64,000 bases of DNA from Tubiluchus corallicola (Eukaryota; Priapulida; Priapulimorpha; Priapulimorphida; Tubiluchidae), in NCBI GenBank assembly GCA_030141605.1, contig JAQGDQ010000019.1, positions 992,001 to 1,056,000 on the forward strand, given 5' to 3'. Each line of letters starts with the position of its first letter. Position 1 is the first letter of the stretch. Position numbers and translations under genes: made by a program. The notes below the pieces were generated by a model, which saw only the letters and a program-made list of their open reading frames with translations, was not told the DNA's origin and did not search any database. Shown here one piece after another: positions 1 through 17,585 of the stretch.

Positions 1-1556
1 AGATATATTGATTTAAACGGTAGCACAACTAGTCTTCCAAGTCCTGCTGTTCAGCTGTACTAAAAGTTTAGTACGAAATAGTTAAAACCTAGCCCATTCT
101 TAAGTTGTAGCTCAAAACAATCTACTCTATAAAATATTGAAGGGAATATACATATACAGTTTTTCAAGAATGTCTTACGTGAACCTTTGTTACCACAGAA
201 ATATAATTTAACGTTCGCGCTGCTAAGTTCTTCATGGTTACACGCATTTCACCATTCACCACTAGTGCCTATATCTCGAAAATGTGTTGCACAAAAACCA
301 GGTGCTGTACCTCTCAGTTCAGAAGTCGGTTGTGACATACTACAAACATTCAAAACTTATGGGTGACCATGGCAGTAAACTTGAAATTCAGTTTTTAAAG
401 TTAAAATTTGCTGAGTTTTGGTATATTGCATTGAATTTTGTAAAGTAGCACTGTACAATTTTGCTTTTGCAAACACATATAACCTGCCCATGGAATGTTT
501 GTGCCCTTTGAAAATTATGTTCATTTGCGATGTCATCACTAGCTGGGCTCCTTTGTCTTTAATTAAGTTTTTAGCCTATTATTTAATTAACAGAAACGTT
601 TTGGCATTACTGTACGTTTTAAAATGTATACTTTCTATCATACTTCAAAATGGGATGTGAGGAGTATGAAAAGTCATCCTGTTTTCCTGTAAAAGTGTCT
701 TCTTGCTGATTCAGTGGTTTGTGGTTGGCTTCAAATTACACTATTATAGTTACTGTAACAACTGGCTTTGTCACCTAGTCACCAACCTGTACAAGTCATG
801 TTCTAATATCATGAAAACTTCACAGTTTCGTGTTAATGTCTTGAAAACGTCACAGTTTAATTACTTTATAACGTTCAAAAATACTTCCTCCAGTAGTTAA
901 CTTAATATCAGACGAAAGAAATTGCCTAGATGAGTGAGGTGTTTTGTAAAATGATTGTTTCAAGTTGTGTCCTAGCAACAGTGAGGAAAAGATAAACAAG
1001 GTAAAATTGTCTTGCTAAGCATCATAGTTTAAAATCACTTAATTCCATGTATGCTTGGTGTGTATAGAAAGTCCTTTTAATAATACTTGAGTGAGTGTTT
1101 AACAACAACTGAAACAATGTTTAAAGAGAGGAACTGTATTGCGAATAAAAATATATGCAACTACCTCGATCCTAGATGCTTCTATAATTGTCTTTGAGAC
1201 ATTTGCAAGATTTTCTGCCTCTGGTGTAAGGTAATAAACAATGCAGACAATTTGACCATATAACTGCAGCTTCGGCATCAGCAGTGCGACAGCGTAAGGC
1301 AAAGCACAATTTATATAACAAAGAGCTGGTGTGTTTATTCGTAGGATAGTTTATTAGTCACATTAAGATCCATTCATTAGGACCCATAATTCATTAACCC
1401 AATCGAAAAGTCATATGTAAAGAGCACAGAAAAAGCAGCAAAATAAAATTTAAGCAAACAAATATTTCAAGCTGCAAGGTTTTATAATTTTAGTTATTTG
1501 CTTGATCTAGCCAAATTTTCCAGCTTTTGTACAATGAATTTTTTAAATGCAGAAAA
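1..1556. other. 5' flank of the SMAP gene, no gene recognised
   Basis: AT-rich sequence with only short open frames on both strands and no recognisable domain. A possible 5' UTR exon boundary lies at the CAG of 1550-1552, four bases before the SMAP start codon, so the transcript may begin further left. Near-repeats of the phrase GAAAACTTCACAGTTT occur around 812 and 843. Confidence 0.4.
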
Positions 1557-6547
<4,991 letters not shown>

Positions 6548-8372
6548 GTGACAATTCCATCTGCTTATGGATATAAATATTCTTAGTATCCGTCATGTAA
6601 ATATTGATCGTTCACACGTTTAAAGTTGATTAAATTTTAAGCAAAGAACAAGGGTTTGGTGCTTATATAACTACGCTAGCGTGAAGGCCAATACTGTGGG
6701 TTCATATGAACATTTTTAGTCACTCCCAGAAGAGTGAATATCCATGGCATTACATGTGTTATTTTTGTTTGATAAAACATAACATTAGCTGCAATTTGAA
6801 TGTTAGTCTACACAGACATATACCTTATATTATTCGAGTTCATTATATTATGCATTTCGCCATTTTTGAATCATATGGTTCTTTGTGATCTTGTTTCAGT
6901 TGCTTCTGATCTTATCTAAGTTGCTACTGTCTGCTAATTATTATTGAAATAATTTCCTTAAATGATGTAATGGTAATCATATTATCATGTTCCACTCACT
7001 AGGTTCTGAAGAGTGTGACAAAATTAATGTGTGAAGAGTGTAAGAAGTAAATTTTAAACTCGTACTTCGTAATCCTTTTATGAGTTTAATGGGCTGTGGA
7101 AGCAGCCGATGATGAATTAGAGCCCAACTTATTACAATAATATAACGACATTTATCATTTTGTCTTTTTACCATTTAAAACAGCTGTATTGTTGTCTTTT
7201 GTTTTTCATACTTATAAATTATATATATATTTCACACAAATTTTTTTATGCACCCACTTATCACGCACACTAATGATTTTGCTCATCCAATAACAGACAC
7301 ACCAATTAATACTCTTTTACAGTTACTGATGAATATGTAATCAAGTACATGTATAACAAATATTACAGTTATTCAACACACACCACATTGATATTTTTGG
7401 ATGTTAACATAGCAGTATCACAGATCTACGATCCTACCAACAGTCACCAACAGTCATCCTCTTCCATGGTTTTAAATGTGATTTTTCCTTCAAATTTTGT
7501 TGGCATAGTTACACAAAGTGTTATGCAGTAAATGCTATTAACAGCAAAACAGATAAATGTATGCTGTAATTAATAATTCACCAATAAAAAGGTACATAGG
7601 TATATGTAGCATGTCTTTTTATGCACAATGGTACAATTTCAGTTCAATGCCTTTACTGACATGCAAATGAAAGGGTATACTATTTAGCAAAGGTAAAAGA
7701 GCTCCAAACTTAGATTTCTGTTCTAGATGTCAAGTATATATGTCCTTTCGTTTTTCATTTATCTATTCTCATTCTACATTACGTGTTAATAATATAATTG
7801 ATAGTTAGCTGAATAATCCTATTACTAGATCTACATAAGAGGCTTTACATCAAATGTACAGATTCCTGTTTTCAGGCAAGAGCAACTACTATCACAGAAT
7901 GTTAATGACTTGATGCACATAAAAGGCTTTCTTGTGAAAAGCATAAATTAATTTGGGGAGTGAAGATATTACAACCAGACACATTTAACACGTAACTGAT
8001 TTTATGATAAAATTGGTCTAATTTACCAATGGCATGAAATGTCTACAGCTGGTACAGCTATACCATAATATAGTCTATCATTTATACAATGCCACTACCC
8101 AGATTTTTGTGGTGAGTATGACGAAAAAGTTGGAAGATCATGCAAAAATAAAACCGTTTTTATCACTGAATCTCGGAATCATTTTTAACGTTAAAACTTG
8201 GAAAACTTGCGTGTTTACAATTAGTAGTTATTCATATAGATGCAATGAGTTTTCTGCAAATGCCCTTACTGAAACATGATGAAGCAATTTGGATTTTTGA
8301 TATCCAAGTTCTGCTGTTTTCTTAGTAACTGAGGTTCACCAAATAACGCATCACACTTAATGCACTGTTACA
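6548..8372. other. Convergent intergenic region between SMAP and CABLES
   Basis: This should hold the 3' UTRs of both converging genes. I see only short AT-rich open frames, a short TA run near 7212, and no coding motif. Confidence 0.5.
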
Positions 8373-9941
8373 CTATGATTCATAAAGTATGCGCTGAGAG
8401 TGGGCATTTACCTCCCAGTCAGGTACATGTAACTCAAACTTCAGGCCAAGTAGTACAGGAAATTCGTAAGCTAAAATATCCTTTGTGTTTAATCTAAACC
8501 TATCTGCAATGTCATCCAGAAGTTTATGCAATTGCTCGCCTTTGACATCGTTAAGTTTGGCTGATAAAACGAGGCAGGCTCCAGCTATGTGTTTTCTGTT
8601 GGGTTTATGTAAAAAGCCGAACAATATGATTTTCTCAAAGTAAACGTACGACTGAGCAACTGTAAAATCATCAAGCTCATTATCACTAGCTATGCGTCTT
8701 ATTTCGCGCTTCAAACTTCGCAGTTTGCTCAAAGTTATGTCAATACTGGGCCACTTCTGACGAAATTTTTCATTTAATTCCGATTTTAAGTCAGATGGCT
8801 TAACATAATCGATTACTGAAGTCAAGTAAGAGCTAAACTTTAGCGTTGCTCTGTGTCTGCCAGCAATTAATTCAGGATCATCTAGCAAACGAGCATCATA
8901 TATCATACACTCAGGATCTTCAGAATCCAACGAATCAACATTGTTACGTCCTGGATTGTACAATAAACAAGAGTCACTCTCGAAATGAGAATCATTAGAT
9001 GTGTTGCGCTTTATCAAACTTGGCCTATGTCGCTTTGGCACAAGATAATTAGCAAATGAAATTTCTTCATCGGCAGATGGATCAACTCCAAGCATTACTA
9101 AAATTTCAAATCCATCGAGCTTTTGAGTAGAAATGTGTCGCTTTCGCACTTCTGTTAACACTTTATCCCCCTTTGACATCGTTTCCTCTCGTTTTTTGTT
9201 GTATGATAACACAGAAAAACAACAGAATGGTGCCTTTTTAGAAGTCAGAAATATTGTGCGATCATTTCGCAAGTATGGATGGTCTGAGGCCGAAGATAAG
9301 AGTCTGATTTCTTTAACTGGTGAGGAGGAAGTTGAAGTCCAACTGGAACTACTGGAATGGCGCCGCCTCCATGCACCTTGGTAATAGTAGTCATAGTTCA
9401 TTGAGTGGCTGCTTTCACTTACCGAATGCTGTCGAAATAGCCTCTTTTTGAAACTAACGCCGACCGATCCTTCTCGACTAGTAGAAAATGACTTGTGTCG
9501 TTTCTGTTCCTCTGCAACTGTAAAATTATCACGTTCTTCACTGGAGTGACGAAGCTCTGCCAAGTTGCATTCATTCAAAGCAAGATCTAATGGTGACTGG
9601 GAAGCTGCAGGTGTTTTACTTTCATCATATTCAGCATTATTGCTTTTCGTCTTGATGTGCATGTTTATATCAACAGTGGCAGGTGCAGAAATAGTTTCCT
9701 CTGAATCTGTCAATTCATCATCACACTCGTATTCATCATCACGTTTCACTTCAGTTTTATTTTCACTAGTGTCTTGTTGCTTCTTTTTAGGTTTTGACCA
9801 GGGACACCTGAAATTTTCTTTATTAAATATTGCGTACTTTGTATCACGGTGTGACCCATCAAGAGAGATGTTTGAAAGAAAATTGACAGCTGCCACATGA
9901 CGCCTTGACCGGTGTGATCTCCTTGCCAGTCTGCTTGTCAT
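8373..9941 (-). CDS. CABLES: CABLES (Cdk5 and Abl enzyme substrate) homologue, single exon, 522 aa
   Basis: CABLES proteins are cyclin-fold adaptors that link cyclin-dependent kinases (Cdk2, Cdk5) to non-receptor tyrosine kinases such as Abl. The N-terminus shows the family signature: basic RRSHRSRRH, then VNFLSNISLDGSH. A low-complexity Ser/Arg/Glu middle follows (about 70-300). The C-terminal cyclin box spans about 355-510 and includes SSYLTSVIDYVKPSDLK, EKFRQKWPSIDITLSKLRSL, LDDFTVAQSYVYFEKIIL and RKHIAGACLVLSAKLND. The start is ATG at 9941: the frame continues two codons further up but only to a non-ATG codon, then an in-frame TGA. The ending NAHSQRILYES after DWEV resembles the family C-terminus, so I read the gene as intronless rather than spliced at the GTAAAT after DWEV. 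Length is near that of vertebrate CABLES2 and shorter than CABLES1. It converges on SMAP. Confidence 0.9.
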   Translation of the reverse strand: MTSRLARRSHRSRRHVAAVNFLSNISLDGSHRDTKYAIFNKENFRCPWSKPKKKQQDTSENKTEVKRDDEYECDDELTDSEETISAPATVDINMHIKTKSNNAEYDESKTPAASQSPLDLALNECNLAELRHSSEERDNFTVAEEQKRHKSFSTSREGSVGVSFKKRLFRQHSVSESSHSMNYDYYYQGAWRRRHSSSSSWTSTSSSPVKEIRLLSSASDHPYLRNDRTIFLTSKKAPFCCFSVLSYNKKREETMSKGDKVLTEVRKRHISTQKLDGFEILVMLGVDPSADEEISFANYLVPKRHRPSLIKRNTSNDSHFESDSCLLYNPGRNNVDSLDSEDPECMIYDARLLDDPELIAGRHRATLKFSSYLTSVIDYVKPSDLKSELNEKFRQKWPSIDITLSKLRSLKREIRRIASDNELDDFTVAQSYVYFEKIILFGFLHKPNRKHIAGACLVLSAKLNDVKGEQLHKLLDDIADRFRLNTKDILAYEFPVLLGLKFELHVPDWEVNAHSQRILYES

Positions 9942-11040
9942 CTCCAAACATCATTTGTCTTTGCTTCAATTGTAGCTGGTTAACAGATTTTTGGGCTCAC
10001 AGGGCAAACCTAGCCACTTGGACATTCAGACAAATGCAAGCTCCACCAAACTCGCCTAAAACAAGCAAAACTGGGTAAATTTCATTGCATTAGTAATGAT
10101 AAACCACACTAATATGCCAATATTTTCAATCAGGTATATTAAGAAGTTAAAGTTCAACAGAGTGTCGACATTTTGAAAAAAGCAGGAAGAATACTTTACA
10201 GAACCAATATTGACATATCTTGAAGTACTGTGATCGCCATTGTTGCAAACGAACATCAAGAGACGGCAAAACGTTCAAGATAACTGTAACCGTTTCCATT
10301 ATGCAGCTGATTTGCACTTAGAGGTATGTTCACTTAGACAGAGAACAAGAGCAGCTGACTTGCATGAAGTGTGTAAGTACCTAATTGGGCAGGGTTTGTG
10401 TGATATATTATTGAAGGCTGCACCTCTATTTTTCATTCAAAGCCATTCTAACTATAAAAGCTATACAAGAACTAACTATAAAAGTATATTTTTTCTCATT
10501 CTGTAGTGAATATGTGAAACAGTCTAGAGAGTGCAATTAATCACTGAATTTAAACTTTTAAGAAGAGATTGAAGGGTTCACGATAGTCATGCTTTTTAAA
10601 AAGCCAATACAGAAATACACTGGTACATTTTGGTATCAATTGATAGTAACTCAACACTCTTATTTGTACAATTTCCTTTGGGAATGTTCACCACAATCCC
10701 ATTTAGTTTGGTTACACATTGCATCTCTTTGCATGTTTTTGTCTGGAACAAAAATCAATAATTTCATTGAATTTTTCATTGTCTTAGCCCATAATTATTT
10801 ACAACAAAACATAAAACAGATGAAGAGTTTAGAGTTGTATTTAAATCTCTAGTGATGATATAAGCAGGCATGAAACCTAGAGTTACTAATGTGTTTCTTT
10901 TCAAAGTTTCTTCAACACATAGTAACTTTTTCAGACCCTACAAATGGACACACTGTGTACTGCTGATAACCATTTGCTAACAATTAGCTGAAGACAACTT
11001 TTGGTGATGACCAGTGGCTTTTACGTATGCTCTGAATGGC
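9942..11040. other. 5' flank of CABLES, no gene recognised
   Basis: Contains the presumed CABLES promoter and 5' UTR. No TATA box or other site can be assigned with confidence. Open frames on both strands are short and lack motifs. Confidence 0.35.
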
Positions 11041-11800
11041 TCGATTATTTATTTATTTATTTACCATTTATTCGTATATATTTGGCACAAACAATACAAT
11101 CACATTAGTGAATTAGTGCAAAAGAACACAAAGGCCATGATAGCCTTATTTTAACACGAGATACAAAAAGAAAAATCGATACAACGGTTCTAAAGAAAAG
11201 ACTTGCATTGAAGTCATAAGAAATTTATATAAACTGCATTAGCAAAAATTGATAGACTAACTTTGACCATTGCAATTTCGCTTGTCCAACATTTAATAAA
11301 GAATAAAATTTACTAGTACTTGCGTATCAGACAGTAGTTATATATTCAAGTATATCGTTCAATTCTTGTTACTGAAAAAGCTAACATTGTTATATTCATT
11401 CGCATCTAAAAGGTCTAATAAAAAGTGTAACATTTTAACATTATCAAGCCTATATTTGAGTTTACTGGTATCTTTTAAAACTCTGTTCAAATTCAACATA
11501 CCAAAGCCGGAGTAGTTAAACAAGTAAGTTTTCAACATATTGTAAATTAGATCTTAGAATAGACAAGCTGGCATTACGAGCAAACAAGCTGATTAGGGAA
11601 TTACTGCTACACAAACTTTTTACACATGTCTTTTACAAAACTTATATGAAATGCCACACTAGTATGATTAGTATTGCACACAAATGGTAACAAATAGCAA
11701 TGACTACGATACAGTAAATTCCATATTCTTCTCACAGCAATATTCCCTGCTGCATTAATATTTTCAATATTGTAATTTTTAAGTTTCCAATTTCACAAAA
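11041..11800 (-). mobile_element. Decayed LINE (non-LTR retrotransposon) 3' end
   Basis: Read on the minus strand, about 11590-11780 translates with stops to NIAVRRIWNLLYRSHCYLL, followed about 30 residues later by KDMCKKFV. This is the pattern of the ORF2 C-terminus after the reverse transcriptase in many LINEs (A-RRIW-LPYRTH-LL, then a K-F motif). The element's 3' end would be the TTTAT/ATAAA repeat at 11046-11064. Several stops and frame changes show it is dead. Confidence 0.6.
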
Positions 11801-13250
11801 TGACTGACATGTCTAAAATATTTTAATGTTCACTTTACAACAGTGGCGACTCGTGTATAGGTACTGTGGAACTGCAGCACCCCCTATTTTCACTCAATAT
11901 TATCGATAATGTTCAATATAAAAAATCTTTTTTCTTTAGTTCTTTCTTTATACTTGTACGGTCCAGAGCACGTGAGGGTAGTACTGTTTGCTTCACAGCC
12001 CAGCAGAGTGCGCTCACAGCTCAAGCAATGTAGTGTTTGGTTGTTGTGTGCATACGACCATGCACACATGTCTCAGCTAAGACGCTGTACTTTAGGTAGA
12101 AAGAGTACTGTCACTCACACAGTGTGTGTTGTCAGTCCTCATATGCTTAAAAGCTGTGTACTGGCATATTCTTGAACTGCAACAATTTAGGCTTTTCGTA
12201 AGCAAGCCATATTTTTTGTTTAGGATTTTATCAAGTTTATGTATAAATTTTCATATGTTTGTTTGTTTAAAATAACAATTACAAATTATAACATTTAAAT
12301 TACATATGTTTCACTTTACACAGTAGTAAAACAATGGCTAAAAATTTTCTGAAGCAGCTGAATGCCATGGAGACATCAAGTAGTGAACAAAAAACATTAC
12401 TGCCAATCCTAATATAAAATAATATTGATATAAATATAATATAATGTAAATTTTAGCTGTTGGTCTGTTAATTTCTCTTGCAGGGCTTACACTAACAGCA
12501 GTAGCTGCATAACATGCACAAGAGGTACTAAACCACAATGGTTTGTGCTTGTAATTACTTATTCAAAGAAAAGCTTACTCGTTTTCTTCCATTTCAATCA
12601 GAAACCTAACCACTTGTAACTATGTTCGAAACATACTACAAACAAGTAGCTTTTCTGCATCATGAATGAGAATCTCCTTATGCTGGGTGCAATAATATTT
12701 TAAAATTTAAGCAAATTGTATTTACCATGAACATTCATCCAAACAGCAGTAGTAGCTGCTGCTGCAGAACACATCCTTATTCTTATTAAATAAACTCTTG
12801 CTCTTTCTCTCTTACAAATACTACTACAAGAAAACATACATTACTGTAGGAGTTCCAAAAAGGGGCAGAGTTATAATAAACCACTGGAGCCATTTTATTA
12901 CTGCTTGATGAAGTTGACATTAGAACTGTTTCTAACACTAACAAATTAATTATGAATACACATAATAATTATTTAATATGAATAAATGGTAAGATGTTTA
13001 TTATTATTGAAACAAGTAATAATCACAGTCTATTCAGTGATATTCAGTTATGGCTTATCAGTAGTATTATAATTATTAATATATTAAAAATAATCATTAG
13101 GTTTCACTTTCTGTTCAAATATAAATTATAATATTGTCGCACGTAATCACCTGCTATAATGAGTTGTAGTATTTAATCAGTACTCTTGCTTGTGATATTG
13201 ACAGGCAAACACACATTCTTAGTAACTGATACTGACTTGCCAATCGGAAT
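11801..13250. other. Gene-free AT-rich stretch
   Basis: No coding motif seen. The phrase CAGTGGCGACTCG at 11841, followed by GCAGCACCCCC, looks like one terminus of a hAT-type transposon, but I found no matching right end. Otherwise AT-rich with poly-TA patches. Confidence 0.3.
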
Positions 13251-13356
13251 CGTTGGTTAACTGCAGTGTACGTGCAAAATAGCTAGGCACAAGAGAGGAC
13301 AAAATCGTTAGTAACTGCAGTGAACGCGCAAAATGGCTCAGTATAAGACAAATCGC
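13251..13356 (+). repeat. Tandem duplication of ~55 bp
   Basis: Two adjacent imperfect copies share GTTRGTAACTGCAGTG, CGTGCAAAATRGCT and ACAAAATCG-type blocks (about 13251-13306 and 13307-13356). Confidence 0.65.
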
Positions 13357-14165
13357 TATAATTACAACCAATGGTCGCTAAAACGGTGTGCTGTGTGACT
13401 TTAACACTAGTCTCCTTGGCTTTATCAGTTTATGAGGTTGCCAAATATTCCGTAGGTATAAACATGAGTAATTTAATGATTTTGTTACAAATAAATTTTC
13501 AAGACATAATATGTACAGTTGTATTAGCCTATCAGGACCTACGTTTTGAAGAAATTATTAGTTTGCATCGTATACGAAGATTTGTTACAACGCAGTGTAG
13601 ACATATAAATTGCATAATACAGAACTGCGGTCAGTAAACAGTAAAGCTGAAAAGTGTACTACGATCACAGCAACATGGCATATCTTTGAATTGACTTTAA
13701 TATACCAAAGAATAGATCACAGCCAAAGTGTATAAAGAGGAATTGACGAAATACTATTGTTACATATTTCGTTTTTGCGATTAGTGGCTATGCTGGCGGC
13801 ATCAAACGGCGAATCAGCAAAAAATTTGGAGCGCCGCATTGACTGTAATAATAATATTATTAAGTTCACCAGTAGTGTTGGCATACGTGCAATTTTGATA
13901 AGCCAAAATCACTTTTGCGTTTTTAATAAAAGAAGTATATCTCAATTAAAAGCAATTATTAGTTTAAAAAAACTGAAAACATTTCATGAAAAGGAACAAA
14001 AATTGTAGCAATACGTTTGTATTATGTACTTGCAAATCAGTTTTCTTGTAAGTAAAATTTTATTGTTTTTCCTGAGAATAGAGGCTAGCTGACTGCATGA
14101 TGGGCTGCCTACTATGTAAAAAAGTAATGCATTTTTCATTGATTTTTGTATCCCTCTCTCAGCGA

Positions 14166-14272
14166 GAAAGAGAGAGAGAGGAGAGGAAGAGACAGTGAAA
14201 GGGAGGGAGAGAGAGAGAGAAAGACGGGAGATAGAGTGAGAGAGAAAGAAAGAGAGAGAGACACAGAGAGAG
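14166..14272 (+). repeat. (GA)n microsatellite
   Basis: About 107 bp of interrupted GA/GGA purine repeats on the + strand. The long open frames on both strands here are a by-product of the repeat. Confidence 0.9.
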
Positions 14273-14502
14273 ATCCTTCTTTTTCTTTTGTAGAAGGTTC
14301 TGCTATTTGTTTCTTGGTCATTTTACTCCAATGCGAGGTAGCGAATTTGGCACATTAAAAATTTACGTGCGCTGCAATCAATCTATATAATTACACATAT
14401 ATTATATTGTAGGTTTGTATATAAATAATTTGCACATGCATGCATGCACACAACAAGTGATTGCATACGGTACTTCATATATAAATAATCAATACAGCAG
14501 TA

Positions 14503-14558
14503 GAGATGAGTAGGACTGAACTGCTAGCCTACGGTGTCGTAATGTCTTGATACACCCA
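14503..14558. repeat. Dispersed repeat end, copy 1
   Basis: A block of about 55 bp ending GTCTTGATACACCC matches 59950-60004 in the same orientation, with scattered substitutions. The reverse complement at the other copy begins CAGGGGCGTATC, which resembles a hAT-type terminus, so both may be ends of one decayed DNA transposon family. Confidence 0.5.
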
Positions 14559-15960
14559 TGCACACATACTCGTATACATGTATGATGTATGCATTATTAC
14601 ATACAAAGATTCTATGAAGCTGAGCCTATATATTTAACTATATAAAATGATTGCCCTTAGAACCAAGGCCTGTATAAAATCAATTAAATTAAGCCCATCA
14701 ATAAATAATATTTATCAAGACTTGTCAGTGGATTTAGCCACAGGTGTTTTGTTAGTATGCTTATACAAGTATATTTTTTACACGTAAACAAACTGTATTT
14801 AATGAACACTTATTTTGACATAAGCCTAACTGAATCTTAAAAAAATAGGCTAAATAATATTTGGGAACGTCTACATATGATATATAAGATGTTATGACCC
14901 GCGTGCAGATTCTCATTTATGCGCCAGGTTGGCTTCTCACCTGAATTCTGTAACTTGATTTTGACCTAGTTAGTTGGTTGTTATAGAGGTGGAAGTAAAA
15001 TGTCGGCTGCTTAGGATGACAGCTCTGATTTTTCGTTTTGTTATTTTTTGTTCAATGATAATATAAAAGAGGGGTAATGTCGTAAATGCATCTCCATTTG
15101 TTCAACTTGATTTTATAATCAACTTCAATTCATAACAAAGGTCAAGGTACGATTATATGCTTTTTTAAACATCTTTTAAATTGGAATTAACAAAACATGC
15201 AGATGCTTAGATTAAATTGTATTCTGAAAAAATTATTTGCTCTTCTGAAAAAAATCGATTTTTTCTATAAAAGGTATTACACTTGAAAGTCGGGCCTAAT
15301 ATTTCTTCAAGTTATATTTCCTGAAATATTAAACAGGAATGTTTTTTTAGAAAAAATGTTTCTCCAGAAATAGAATATTACATGAGATAGGTATTTGCAA
15401 ACTTTCTTTATATTAACTTTTTTATTAATTATCACAAACTTATTAACTTTCTTAACTTCTTCTGTAAATAAGCCTATTAATTTTCATGTGATATGAATAT
15501 AACAGGTTTTATTTTAACTACTAATTATTCTTAGTGCCTTATGCTTGCTTTAAATAATATTCAAAAATATAACAGCTGCTATAAATCGCCAAAGACAAAT
15601 GCGGGCCTTGCAGTCTTTGCTTAATGTACAAATATCTAACTTGTAACAAAAGTTACAAAACTGTGCCATAATTGCCATTTTATTGTAATTACCTGGCTGC
15701 ATCCTCGGGAAATTTAAAAACATATTTTTATTTGTATTTTTGCAACTCACTGCTGAGCAAGTTATGTCGACCGGCCTGGCTTTGGTGGTTTTATCAATTC
15801 ATCTGCTACAGTACACACTTGTGCGCGAACAGCTTGCGCTACAGCGACCTGACAACAACAATCCGTACTGCTGTGCCGCTAGGGCGACACTAACTGCGCG
15901 AACTGTTGCGCCGTAGGATTTTCCATACTTTCTGCGGTGGCTATTCTTTGGCTAAGCGGT
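14559..15960. other. Gene-free stretch
   Basis: AT-rich with no recognisable protein or RNA gene. A short GC-richer patch at 15760-15960 has no coding signature I recognise. Confidence 0.4.
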
Positions 15961-15964
15961 GATT

Positions 15965-16220
15965 TCAACGATCACAAATCAGTGATGAAATGACGAAGTG
16001 TGATGTGTGAGTTTTGAGAGCAATAATTCTTGAATTTATAACAGTATACGTGCAATTAAAATCCACCGAATGAACAGAACCCACTCCAGCATGAGCGCTT
16101 GTGTCATCTTCATGCAAAAATATTTTATACTTGTTATCTAAGGAATAATTCTCTGTTGATTTCACATGAGTTTCTTGTAATGCCAAAAACGCCAATCCAG
16201 TGAAGATAGCTCTTCAACAA
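15965..16220 (-). mobile_element. LINE endonuclease-domain fragment
   Basis: The minus strand encodes an open fragment with FLALQETHVKSTENYSLD and, further on, HAGVGSVHSVDF and NSRIIALKTH. This matches the N-terminal half of the apurinic-type endonuclease of non-LTR retrotransposons, where the ILALQETH motif carries the catalytic Glu and GVG follows. It has no reverse transcriptase next to it, so it is an isolated piece. Confidence 0.7.
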
Positions 16221-16609
16221 GCCATAGAACCAGCTAAAAAACCTGCAGGAAGACAAATGTTAACATATTTAGATTTTGCACAGAAAGATTAAAACACTTC
16301 AGCATTGATCCTTAGAAATAAATCCACTAGGGGCATTGGGCGAGCAGGGAGTCCTGGCATAGGGAGGTGAGCAGAATCATGTCCTTGGACGTATGATTCA
16401 TTGGATGATGATGAAGTGTGATATGAACAAAAGATGTTAGTAGCATTGTCATAAATTGAGTGGTTCTTCAGTCAAATTGGTTTGTTAGTAAAAAGTTTTT
16501 GCTAAAAACACATAGAACTCGTGGTACATCAGATAAAAACTTATTTAACAATTCTGACATAGTATTTCTCAAATGTAATAAGTAATTTGAACTAGTTGAT
16601 CATTGGGAG

Positions 16610-17381
16610 CGGAGTAGGACACTAGCCGAAGTAGGACAATTGGTGTACCTGGGCTAGCTCAAGCTGGGCACGTAGACATGGGCTAGCCCAAGTAGGACGC
16701 CTCGTACATGGGCTGCCCAAGTAGGACCCTAGAGACAGGCCACGAATTGAGTCGTTAACCGTACTGGCAACATCCGTTGTCCTTGCTTAGGTAATAATAA
16801 TAATTGAAAACGTCAGACATGTTGAATAATTTATTGCACATCTGATAAAATAAAAGAATCTTATTCTAAGCTTGTAGAATGGCCAATATTTAAATTGGCT
16901 TTGATATTCTTTTTGAAGTGAAATAAGGCAATCAGGCAATTCCAACATTTGCTTAATGTATTTATAATTATTATTATCATTTTTTATTTTGCGTTGCTTC
17001 ACAGGAAGGAGATCCATTTCATTACCTGTTGCACAAATAATTTTCTCTTAAGTAAACGGGTTAGCAAACTACGTGCCCTACATAGTTTCTCTCTTTAAAG
17101 CATTAGATACTTAGGTTAATGTTATGATGATATTAATGGAGTTAATAATAATGATGATGTTATTGTAAAAAATACATTTGTAAATTGTCAAGGACTATCC
17201 ATCAATATTATAAAGTCACTTTCTTCTAAAATAAATTTTGTTTTGTGTTTTATTAAGTCATAATTCTCGGTTCTAGACAGAAATCACAGTACCCTACTTG
17301 CTCATATACGACACTGCTTTTCTGCTTATTTAGCACAAGCACTTTTGTGGAAGTGTCCTACTTCGTCTAGTGGGTACTACG
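16610..17381. mobile_element. Candidate 772-bp TIR element with GTAGGAC repeats
   Basis: The left end (16610 on) and the reverse complement of the right end (17381 leftward) agree over about 30 bp around CACTAG-CGAAGTAGGACA. The left arm continues with further GTAGGAC copies (16613-16726) in a loose ~33-bp repeat containing GGGCTAGCCC. No protein-coding content; a non-autonomous element is likely. I did not find a certain target duplication. Confidence 0.5.
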
Positions 17382-17585
17382 CGCCATACATTGATAATGT
17401 CATCACGTTGTCAGAAACTGAAGTTTTGCAAAAGTGGTTATAAGATTGAGCCTTAAAAGTGAAATGATGACAGTTTTTCTTGAAAGTGCTTATTTTCTTT
17501 TATTGAATTCACCTTGCTTGAATACATGAGAAGTGCATTTCACAATGAAACCTCAGCATTTAACTGTTCAGCTCATCGCCCATGG

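Noticed and set aside
1099-1302. Minus-strand open frame containing LTPEAENLANVSKTIIEASR
   Set aside because: Looks protein-like over about 40 residues but has no ATG, no clear splice acceptor and no family I recognise.
9133-9900. Two plus-strand open frames of 83 and 111 codons
   Set aside because: Antisense shadows of the CABLES coding exon.
13371-13637. 88-codon plus-strand frame with a signal-like N-terminus
   Set aside because: No homology motif, AT-driven composition, next to a tandem repeat; the hydrophobic start is expected from T-rich DNA.
14136-14358. Overlapping open frames on both strands in the GA tract
   Set aside because: Products are SLSL or RERE runs, a direct result of the microsatellite.
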